Positions 55,954 to 64,000 of a DNA stretch of 64,000 nucleotides are shown one piece after another. A model generated the notes under the pieces. It ran no database searches. It was given only the letters and a program-made list of their open reading frames with translations, and was not told the origin of the DNA. Numbering within the stretch: position 1 is the first letter of the stretch; every line of letters begins with the position of its first letter. A program made the translations under genes and the position numbers. Source of the stretch: Acrasis kona (Eukaryota; Heterolobosea; Eutetramitea; Acrasida; Acrasidae); the NCBI GenBank assembly GCA_026419775.2, contig JAOPGA020000489.1, positions 1 to 64,000 of the forward strand, written 5' to 3'.

Positions 55954-56524
55954 TTATTCTTCTTGAAGAAGTAAGAGTGGGTTTTGTTTTTCTCTGCAGT
56001 ATTCTCTTGTGATGATGCTGGCAAGCTGATCAGAAACAGCTTTACCATTTGCATTCGGGGGTTGAGGACAGTTAATTTGAGGGTTGGAACGTAATTTGTT
56101 TTGTTTCACAAAAGTCAAAAGTCTGACTCCTTCTCTTCTTGAGAAAATACTTGTAGGGTGGGTGTTTGAAGTGTATGCATTCAAGATTGTGTCCCTGTCA
56201 AAGTGTTGCTCTAAATTTGAAGGATCATTCATAATTCGATAAGCAAGGTTTTGTTCCAGTTGTTTTATATTTTTTTTATCACAATCCAGTAATCCTTCGT
56301 TTGGTTTAATGTAGCTGGTATAATTGGTATGGTTGATCTAGCGACTTACAAGTGGTTTAGGAGCGATCCACTTGTATTCAAGATGTACTGTTTTCGACCT
56401 TCTGATAAAAGGTAGGGATCCTCATTGACGTATTCCATGCAATCTTTTTTGTAACATTGTCAACTAGCTGTTTGACACATTTTAAAAGCGCGGGACGAGC
56501 CTGACATTCAACAGCATGAGTCAT
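55954..56524 (-). CDS. Hypothetical protein overlapping MCM7 start
   Basis: From the ATG at 56524, two frames must be joined: MTHAVECQARPALLKCVKQL... then, one base over, KDCMEYVNEDPYLLSEGRKQY. Adding one A to the A6 run at 56445-56450 closes the break. A 53-nt intron with a weak donor is an alternative. A normal 35-nt intron (56315-56349) follows, then about 120 more residues ending in Leu/Gln/Glu. With the run corrected the protein has 178 residues. The frame also continues upstream of 56524 without an ATG. No family is recognised. Its first nine bases overlap the first codons of MCM7 on the other strand. Confidence 0.5.
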
Positions 56525-58868
56525 GGTGGGGACAAGAAGTATGATTATCTCAAAGAAACAGAGAACGCCCACAAGTTTCTCTCGAACTTTATGCAAAATG
56601 ATGGATCATTTAAATATATGGATGTTTTGGTTCGTTATAATAATGCTGGGCTACATTAACATTTAAAAGAAAAAAGTCGTCAAGAATGAAGAAAGAATAA
56701 TCGAAATATACTTGGACGATGTTGAAAATTACTTCAACAACGTGCACATGTGTGCATCGATAGAAAACAATACGATGCGTTACGTCTCAATATTTAGCGA
56801 TGCAATAGATCGCACAATCGACAAGGACACAACTTTATCAGAACTCTCAAAAGCATCCTCACAAGAGCCAGCACAAAGGAGCTTATCGGTAGGCCCCAAC
56901 GTATACGACGAATATCAAAGACATCGAACAGCCAATGATGATGAACCAATGCAAGATGAGTTTGCCTATCCAGACGCAGGGGCACTTCAAGAAGCTCTCG
57001 ATAAGCAACAACAAGCTAACACATTGCCCAAAACCCTCACGAGAAAATACGAAGTAAGTTTCGTGCTTCGGAAAAGAACACCATGCACACCCCTCAGAAT
57101 GGTCAGAAGCAAACATTTAGGAAAATTAGTCATGGTGAGAGGTGTAGTCACAAGAGTCTCCGATGTCAAGTCGGAAATCAAAGTTTGCACCTATTTGTGT
57201 GATCGCTGCGGATTTGAAGTATATCAAGAAGTAGCAGGGAATAAAGTATTCATGCCCCTGTACTCATGTCCAAACCCAACATGTCCAAAAAGCGTTCGTC
57301 TGCATCAACAGACCAGAGGATGTAAGTTCGTCAAGCTACAAGAATTAAAACTTCAAGAAATGACTGACGAAGTACCCGTCGGTAACATTCCTCGTACCAT
57401 GAGGGTGACCATAAGAGGAGAATTGACCAGAAGATGTTCACCTGGTGATGCCATCTATTTGACAGGTGCATACCTTCCTGAACAATTACCAAATAACAGA
57501 AACGCTCGCATAGGTCCCGTCGCCCTTACGTACATGGAGGCCATGCATATCGAAAGGCACAAGCAACGGTACGAAGACTTGGCGGACTCTGATCAGCTCA
57601 TCGAACGCATCAAGTACGATCTAGAAAACAACAATGAAATGTACACGAGGCTTGCCAAATCAATCGCACCAGAGATTTATGGACACGTGGACGTCAAGAG
57701 AGCGTTGCTGTGCATGTTGGTGGGAGGTGTGACCAAAGTACACATTGATGGCATTAGAGTGAGAGGAGACATTAATGTTTGTTTGATGGGAGATCCAGGA
57801 GTGGCCAAGTCACAATTACTACGATACATTAGCACTTTATCACCAAGAGGCATTTACACGACGGGAAAAGGAAGTAGTGGGGTCGGTCTCACAGCCGCAG
57901 TCATCAAAGAACCACTCACCAACGAATTAGTGCTAGAAGGAGGCGCATTGGTATTGGCCGATAATGGAACGTGTTGCATTGATGAGTTTGATAAAATGGA
58001 TGAATATGACAGAACTGCATTACATGAGGTCATGGAACAACAGAGCGTAAGTATTGCAAAAGCAGGCATCACTACCACTCTTAATGCCAGAGCAGCGGTA
58101 TTGGCAGCAGCAAATCCTGCTTACGGAAGGTACAATCCACGAAAGAGTCCGACCGAAAATATCAATTTGCCACCTGCTCTACTTTCGAGGTTCGATTTGA
58201 TGTTCTTGTTGTTGGACAAACAAAACGATGATGCTGATGCAAAGTTGGCCCGTCACATTACTTTCGTACATCAAAACAGTCACGCGCCGTTGGTGAACGT
58301 TGACGACCAGAGCGAACAAGACCACGTGGATCAAGATTACCTTCGCTGTTACGTGGCGCTCGCCAAACAACATTCACCTTTCATACCGGGTCACTTGGTT
58401 GATTTCGTGAGCGATCTTTACGTGAGGATGAGAGCAAACGACATTCGAAACAGTGGAGGAGGAGCGGGTAAGGAAGATTTTTCGGATCACACAAAAATGT
58501 ACACCACACCCAGAACATTGTTGGCAATCCTTCGGTTGAGTCAGGCCCTTGCTAAAATTAGATTTTCTAATGTTGTGAATGAAGCTGATGTGAAGGAGGC
58601 CCAACGACTCATGGAGAGCAGTAGGATATCGCTGGAGGACGAAAGTGATAAGAGTCAAGTCAGGAAGGATCCGGTCACTGTAATTTATGATGTCATTAGG
58701 GATTGGAGTACCAGTACGGAAAGCATGGTGGTCAAGTTATCTGAAGTGATGAATTTGATATTGAGCAAGGGAGGTACGCCTAATGATGTGAAGAGGTGTT
58801 TGGATGAATATGAGGCGTTGAATATTTGGAGCGTCAATCAGGCAAAGACTGTTGTTACCTTCATTTGA
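56516..58868 (+). CDS. MCM7: Replicative helicase subunit MCM7
   Basis: Two exons (intron 56630-56669, 40 nt) give 770 residues. The first exon (DYLKETENAHKFLSNFM) and the junction align with the start of other MCM7 proteins without gaps. The N-terminal zinc finger is CTYLCDRCGFEV...CPNPTCPKS. The ATPase core has MGDPGVAKSQLLRY, TCCIDEFDKMDEYDRTAL and the arginine finger LLSRFDLMFLL. The winged-helix end is present. MCM7 forms the MCM2-7 hexamer, is loaded at origins by ORC/Cdc6/Cdt1 and unwinds DNA as part of CMG. The upstream in-frame TAA confirms this ATG as the first. Confidence 0.96.
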
Positions 58869-58931
58869 TAAAATTGTAATTTTTTCTTAAATGGGCAAAA
58901 TTGATTTCTTTACAAATTTTATTGTTATCAT

Positions 58932-59708
58932 ATGGCCGTAGACCAGAAGCGAAGGGTACGTAGAGTGGGATTGTGCGTTTCGTGCGTATGCATTGGATTT
59001 GCTATTGCCACTGCTATTGCGGTCGGTATGTATTAGATTAGGAAATAATTGATTATTCTTTTAGGTGTAATTGGAATAACGACATCTCAGGCACCTACCG
59101 GATGCGCACAACCTATTAATGATATTATGCAAATAGGAAGCTATCAACTAATTGTTGACAGCTGGAGAAAATACATCAAAGTTTATCATTATGGAAGAAA
59201 TGAAACTGTGTTAGCCACATTGAAAAAAAGACAGTGGACAGTCCCTTACATTGTAAGTATTATTGTTATGCATTTCACTTATACAGCAAAAAGTATGATT
59301 TGATGGATCCAAATGGGATAAGCAATAGTTACGTAACCTCTCAAACATTTCAACTAGGAGCTTCTTTGTCTTCATTTGTAAGTTCCCTGACGAAAATTTA
59401 CTAAAGTATAGGACTGTTCTGGAACGCCTATCGGTTACTCCATTCAAGCTGAGGTACTTTCTTTTCGTTGGACCATCAAGGATACACAATCAAACATCAT
59501 TGCTTATACTTCTCAGACAGGCTATGTCCCAGTTGTATATGATGTAGTGGATGCAAAAGATCCATCAATCAAATATGCCACCCTAAGCAGAGGCGAACTT
59601 CCATGGACCGATTCTTGGAGATTAGAAGTTTTCAAACAACTTGGTTCGCTTGACATTAGGCAATATTACTTTATAATGGCGGACACTTCATTTACTGGAA
59701 TACATTAA
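58932..59708 (+). CDS. Single-pass tubby/LURP-one-like protein
   Basis: Four exons (introns 59026-59064, 59253-59293 and 59378-59411) give 220 residues. A short basic N-terminus is followed by a hydrophobic span (GLCVSCVCIGFAIATAIAV), so it is probably a type II membrane protein. The rest is beta-rich: YDLMDPNG, GYSIQAEVLSFRWTIKD, NIIAYTSQTGYV and WRLEVFKQLGSLDIRQYYFI. This resembles the strand pattern of LURP-one-related/tubby/scramblase folds, where a central helix is wrapped by a beta barrel. The assignment is by pattern only. A lipid-binding role would be inference. Confidence 0.55.
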
Positions 59709-59797
59709 AACTAGGTTATGTTCAACGCTTGTTTCTTTCGTGTCAACTTATTGTAACAAATCTTGTTTTGAAAAGTTTCAAAGTTTATTCAATATGT

Positions 59798-60472
59798 TTA
59801 AGCATAGTTGTAGGGTCCTCCTTTCTCAAGGGCGCGTTTGTATGCAGGTCTATTGTGTATTCTCTGTATGTACGCACTGATGCTTGGTCTGTTTGACAAA
59901 TCAACTCTGCTCGCACTGGCCTCTAAGGGGAAGCTCATTTGGAAGTCAGCTCCTGTCAGTTCGTCGCCAACAAACCATTCTTTTGCATTTGCAAGGGAGG
60001 ACTCAACAAAATCAAAGTGTGAATCAAGAGTTGGTTTGAGGTAATTGTTATCAACAGAGCCGACGATGCCATTAGAGATGGGCCTCACATACCATGGAGC
60101 CTGATGCTGTATTGTGGACATTATCAATTTAACAACAAGTGGTGTCATCAAAGAGCCTTCTGCGTAATGCATCCAATAGTTATATTGGTTTCTGAGAGCT
60201 TCATCTTGAGGTGGCTGGAATTTCCCAAACTTGTTAATGAGATATTCAATAATAACTGCCGATTCAGCGATCACTGTATCGCCGTCAGTAATGACTGGAG
60301 ATTTCCCTAAAGGATGAACCTGTTTTAACTCAGGTGGGGCCACACCATTGACGCGCTTGTAGATTTTCAATTCATATTCGATCCCTAATTCCTCCAACAG
60401 CCAGAGAATTCTTTGAGAACGAGAATTGTTCAAATGGTGTAGTACGATACCCTTCTTGCCGGCTTCTGTCAT
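59798..60472 (-). CDS. Glutathione S-transferase, Gtt1-like
   Basis: 224 residues, single exon. The thioredoxin-like domain has LHHLNNSRSQRILWLLEELG with a catalytic Ser, HPLGKSPVI with the cis-proline, and ESAVIIEYL that binds the glutathione gamma-glutamyl group. The helical domain follows, with LTGADFQMSFPLEA. The KRVNGVAPPELKQVHPLGKSP segment matches fungal Gtt1-type and bacterial relatives. It conjugates glutathione to electrophiles or reduces hydroperoxides, probably in the cytosol or ER surface. Confidence 0.92.
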   Translation of the reverse strand: MTEAGKKGIVLHHLNNSRSQRILWLLEELGIEYELKIYKRVNGVAPPELKQVHPLGKSPVITDGDTVIAESAVIIEYLINKFGKFQPPQDEALRNQYNYWMHYAEGSLMTPLVVKLIMSTIQHQAPWYVRPISNGIVGSVDNNYLKPTLDSHFDFVESSLANAKEWFVGDELTGADFQMSFPLEASASRVDLSNRPSISAYIQRIHNRPAYKRALEKGGPYNYA

Positions 60473-60785
60473 TATCGTTTGCTTCTGGTTTCTAGAAAGG
60501 TTTGGTCCTATTTTGTCATAATAACCAGATTCAGTATAAAATTACACTTGTAATAGTATAATATTAAATTAACAAGAACAAAAGCGGGCTCCTCATGGGG
60601 TTGTTTAAACATGAAAGGCCGCGACTAAGTAAAGCGTCTTGTCATAAACACACAACATCTTAGCACGTTATTAAATTTACGGGTCATTATTAATAAGGCA
60701 ATAATTATTATTATATTATACTACTGTTGTTGGGAGTAGGAAAATATCCAGTGCCATTTGGAATCATGACATTACAGTGTTTTCA

Positions 60786-61088
60786 ATGTGCTTCTATGAC
60801 AATAAATCGGATTTGAGATTGGAACATTATGATTACACTATAATACTTGTGAAACTGACCAAGACGAATAATGAAGACAATGCTGCTAGCTATTGGAGAG
60901 GTTCAGATATCAATAGATGTGTATGCCACAATTAAAGGCATTCAAGACTTGGGTGGTAAAATCCTTGTTGGAATTTATTCTGGCGCGTCTTGTTCAACTC
61001 ATACTTCGTGCTGAGCAAGGATGATCTGATCAAGATCACCACTAACTTTCTGCTAGCATTGAAACAGATTGGAAAATCAAAAGAATAG
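60786..61088 (+). CDS. Possible small gene or gene remnant
   Basis: From the ATG at 60786 about 37 codons read as protein (YDNKSDLRLEHYDYTIILV). They could splice through a 37-nt intron (GTTCAG...TTAAAG). A separate frame ending at 61088 reads FNSYFVLSKDDLIKITTNF. I could not connect the pieces with normal introns and no family is evident. It may be a decayed gene. The rest of the 60473-61239 gap shows nothing. Confidence 0.22.
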
Positions 61089-61239
61089 ACACGTGAAGAG
61101 CGTATTAGCGGAACAAAAGCAGAACTACAGGGTTTTTAATCTTTTCGATCTAGTTAGAGCAACAGTACAAACCGCACACTTAGAAAAAGAATCATAGTAA
61201 GACACATGATATAAATAAACACAACTTGATTACACATCA

Positions 61240-62141
61240 CTACATTTCGTTTATTTGAAAATTTGGGTTACAACCATTATTAAACAAGTAATGAGGAGGG
61301 GCCAACTGAGGAATCATGGGTGGTTGTTGGTACACAATGATTGGAACGTAATTGTGCATGGGCTGTTGTTGATACATTGGTAATATATTCTGTGGAATGA
61401 CTTGTGTGTTCATCCTAACGCGTTTGATTTTCTGGCGTTGCCTTCTTTTTTTCTTCTCATTAGGTATATAACATTCTTCACCCACACGTGCTAAATAGGC
61501 CTCAATTTCAGAGAGAATGACATCTAGAGATACAATTGGAGAAATTATCAATTCCCGGAGGTGATCAAGCACGTCACCTTCTGGCAGAATATCATCAAGC
61601 TTTGAAATCATGTACGCATCAGAAAGATTGAGAGAACGACCGAGGCATTTAAACCGTAAATTGAAACGGTAAGCATTTTCGCCAACGCCAATGGCGATTT
61701 TTTCAAACATTTCAATGTTAGTACTTGGCTCAAGTGTACTGTAAATTTTCTCAATGATTGAGTCATATTGTGGGCTTGGAGATGACTTATTTATGTCTTC
61801 GACCTTTATTATAAACTCTTCTCGTTTATTGGATAATCTTTGAATGTGCACATAACACTGGTCTGGAATACTTGCTAACAAGATTTTGAAGACATCTGAA
61901 TCGGGTATTAAATTTTTCATCAGGTGTGACTTGAAATAGATGAGATTGTTGATTGTGCTGCACTTTTTGTTCCATTTAAACTTCCATGAATCAGGGATTG
62001 TCGGCCTTGAAATGCTGCTATCCTCGTTTGTTTGTTTACTGCGCTGAGCAGATTTTGTGCTATTTGGAACAGGAACAGACTGCATACCTGTTGGTTCAAC
62101 TTGTCAAATATTATGTGAAGTTTGCGGCCAAAGTTGACCAT
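61240..62141 (-). CDS. Unrecognised protein, weakly Gag-like
   Basis: Two exons (intron 62044-62087, 44 nt) give 285 residues from MVNFGRKLHIIF. The centre is a helical region with EKIAIGVGENAYRFNLRF and MISKLDDILPEGDVLDHL, whose spacing recalls the capsid-like helical domain of LTR-retroelement Gag proteins. It is followed by a basic stretch KKKRRQRQKIKRVR and a Pro/Gln/Tyr-rich C-terminus. No zinc knuckle, protease or polymerase lies nearby and there are no flanking repeats. A domesticated or unrelated RNA-binding protein is therefore possible. Confidence 0.45.
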
Positions 62142-62286
62142 TTTGATTCTATTTCAAAGCCCCGCAAAGTTCAACATAAGCACTGTGGAAACGGCAATAA
62201 ACAACGCATCCATACAATTTCTTAGGCGATTTTTAGCCATTACTTTAAGTAGAAACAAGTTAGTGTTCATGTTGATATTAAACCAC

Positions 62287-62597
62287 TTATTTTGAACATG
62301 TTCTGAAGATTATAAGTTTAGAATTAACAATAAGTTTAGCAACCTTCAAGTGAGAGAGTCCTTTGTCTGTAATTAGCTCACAATCAGCCACTTCTAAATG
62401 TTCTGAAAGAAGCTTGAACCAATTATCTGTAACACCAGACACACTAGAAATATCAAGAGTCCACCCCACGAATATAATAAATACCTCGTTTTGTTATATT
62501 AGCTAGTCCGAGTAATTCTTAATCATACTTGTATTTTGTACACTGCAGTAAATGCAAGAGTATATAATGTAGACTGTTTATTGTCGCTCTCATTCAT
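62287..62597 (-). CDS. Small protein with leucine-rich-repeat-like segment
   Basis: From the ATG at 62597 a 44-nt intron (62485-62528, GTATGA...AACGAG) joins MNESDNKQSTLY... to a second exon, 88 residues in all. The second exon has a leucine-rich-repeat rhythm, VSGVTDNWFKLLSEHLEV then DCELITDKGLSHLKV, as in AMN1/F-box LRR proteins, but only about two repeats. It may be a complete tiny protein or the remnant of a larger LRR gene. Confidence 0.4.
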
Positions 62598-62749
62598 ATC
62601 CTAAAAAGCACTATGCATTCTAATTTACATTTCTTAAAGATCTTTCGGTACTAAAGTTGAAACAACTCAAAGTATTCACCAATCTAGTGTTCTAGAATCT
62701 GTTGGCTTTTGTAAACAAGGTTCAATTAAATTTTCAATTCAATTCACAC

Positions 62750-64000
62750 ATGTCTGCACAAGCTGCGCCAAGGAAGAAGGTAGATTCACGAGTACGCACA
62801 GTCGTCGAGAACAGCGTAAAGCTCAGACATCGTACATTCTTTGTTGTTGTTGGTGACAAGGCACGTGACCAAGTGGTCAATCTCCACTACATGTTAACAA
62901 AGGCCAGAATCAAGTCCAGGCCAAACGTTTTATGGTGCTACAAAAAAGACTTGGGATTCCAATCCGATAATAGAGCTCGCGCTACAAGAGAAGCCAAGGC
63001 AAAAAAGAAGAAGGAAAAGAAGGCAGCAGAAAAAGAGGGAGTTTACGAAGAAACGGAGGGCAATGACCCATTCTCATTGTTCCTCGCGGCAACCGATGTT
63101 CGTTTTTGTTACTTTAAGGAAACACAAAACATTCTAGGTTCAACGTACGGAATGTTGGTCCTACAAGATTTCGAGGCCATGACGCCAAACATTCTCGCAA
63201 GGACCATTGAGACGGTAGAAGGTGGTGGGATGGTAATCTTGTTGCTGCCAGGAATGACCTCCCTCAAACAATTATACACGATGACCATGGACATTCACCA
63301 ACGATTCAGACCAGATGGAGATCAGTTATTGACTCCACGCTTCAACGAGCGATTCTTGCTATCCCTATCGTCTTGCCATTCGTGCCTGGTGTTGGATGAT
63401 GAATTGAACATTTTACCACTATCATCACACGTCAAGGACATCAAGGCAGTGGTGCTACAGGACGAAACCAGATCAAAGGATCACATCCTGAGCGAGGCAG
63501 AGAAGGAGCTTGCCGATTTGAGGGAAAGCCTAAAGGACACACAACCCATCGGAAGCTTGATCGAACAAGCGAGAACTCTAGATCAAGCCAAGGGCATACT
63601 ACAATTCGTAGAGGCCATCAGCGAAAAGACCCTGCAGACCACCGTGGCGCTGACCGCAGCGAGAGGAAGAGGAAAGAGCGCTGCATTGGGCATCAGCATC
63701 GCAGCGGCAGTGGCCTATGGATACTCCAACATTTTCGTCACCTCTCCGTCGCCAGAGAATTTAAAAACATTGTTCGAGTTTGTATTCAAGGGATTCGATG
63801 CACTAGGATACAAGGATCAAACCGACTATGAGATCGTTCAATCTCAGAACCCAGCATTCAACAAGGCGGTCGTCAGGGTCAACATTTATCGTCAACATCG
63901 CCAAACCATACAATACATTCAACCGCAGGATCATCAAAAATTGGGACAAGCAGAATTACTAGTCATCGACGAAGCGGCAGCCATTCCGTTGCCATTGGTG
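62750..64000 (+). CDS. NAT10: RNA cytidine acetyltransferase NAT10/Kre33 (3' truncated by window)
   Basis: The frame is open from the ATG at 62750 to the window end, 417 codons, with no intron. It follows NAT10 from the start: PRKKVDSRVRTVVENSV, RHRTFFVVVGDKARDQVV, VLWCYKKDLGF, DPFSLFLAATDVRFCYF and TVEGGGMVILLLPGM. The RNA helicase domain begins TVALTAARGRGKSAALG (Walker A) and reaches LLVIDEAAAIPLPLV (DExx) at the edge. The acetyltransferase domain would lie beyond. NAT10 makes N4-acetylcytidine in 18S rRNA and in tRNA (with THUMPD1/Tan1) in the nucleolus. Codon use is C-rich, as for calreticulin. Confidence 0.95.
   Translation, partial: MSAQAAPRKKVDSRVRTVVENSVKLRHRTFFVVVGDKARDQVVNLHYMLTKARIKSRPNVLWCYKKDLGFQSDNRARATREAKAKKKKEKKAAEKEGVYEETEGNDPFSLFLAATDVRFCYFKETQNILGSTYGMLVLQDFEAMTPNILARTIETVEGGGMVILLLPGMTSLKQLYTMTMDIHQRFRPDGDQLLTPRFNERFLLSLSSCHSCLVLDDELNILPLSSHVKDIKAVVLQDETRSKDHILSEAEKELADLRESLKDTQPIGSLIEQARTLDQAKGILQFVEAISEKTLQTTVALTAARGRGKSAALGISIAAAVAYGYSNIFVTSPSPENLKTLFEFVFKGFDALGYKDQTDYEIVQSQNPAFNKAVVRVNIYRQHRQTIQYIQPQDHQKLGQAELLVIDEAAAIPLPLV

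Noticed and set aside
62287-62530. Broken leucine-rich-repeat pseudogene with a +1 shift
   Set aside because: A normal 44-nt intron from an upstream ATG exon explains the frame without any break, though the gene is still very short.

Overview
The window is nuclear DNA from a compact, gene-dense eukaryote, most likely a free-living protist. The evidence is spliceosomal introns in most longer genes, ER, Golgi and mitochondrial proteins, and eukaryotic replication and ribosome-biogenesis factors. I placed 39 introns by family conservation or reading-frame continuity. All but one are 33-45 nt, with GTATGT/GTAAGT-like donors and often a TACTAAC-like branch site. RABL2 points to a lineage that has, or once had, a flagellum. 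An amoeboflagellate such as a heterolobosean would fit, but the sequence does not prove it.

Layout. 1-196 is minus-strand rDNA (ITS2 and the 3' part of 5.8S), joined at an ambiguous base (197) to a Pro/Thr-rich surface glycoprotein gene whose 5' end is missing. 1.9-10.5 kb holds a transmembrane adenylyl cyclase, a DUF455 protein, a bifunctional beta-oxidation enzyme, an HD phosphohydrolase and RABL2. 10.5-20 kb holds ASCC3 helicase, a protoglobin-like protein, an FCP1/SCP phosphatase and a BOLA3-like protein. 20-33 kb holds secreted and surface proteins (a lipase-like hydrolase, a 1378-residue mucin-like protein, a tandem-repeat GPI-type protein) around an FHA-RING protein, POLD3 and an unrecognised zinc-ribbon-like protein.

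33-46 kb holds an unrecognised conserved protein with an upstream duplicate fragment, a hemerythrin-domain protein, USO1/p115, a Rieske protein, a DNAJC11 C-domain protein, a SIKE-like coiled coil, an H-type lectin, a Miro-like GTPase and a wax-ester synthase/DGAT. 46-64 kb holds a NEK kinase, a GT60 glycosyltransferase, RUVBL2, a tail-anchored protein, lipoate ligase, calreticulin, MCM7, a tubby/LURP-like membrane protein, a glutathione transferase, small unrecognised genes and the start of NAT10.

Genes lie on both strands without operons. Convergent neighbours are often 7-40 bp apart. Several genes share themes rather than position: cell surface and secretion (mucins, GT60, calreticulin, USO1), DNA replication and RNA or ribosome quality control (POLD3, MCM7, ASCC3, RUVBL2, NAT10), and mitochondrial cofactors (BOLA3, lipoate ligase, Rieske protein). 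Several reading frames need either an atypical intron or a one-base indel to close, which suggests residual sequence errors.
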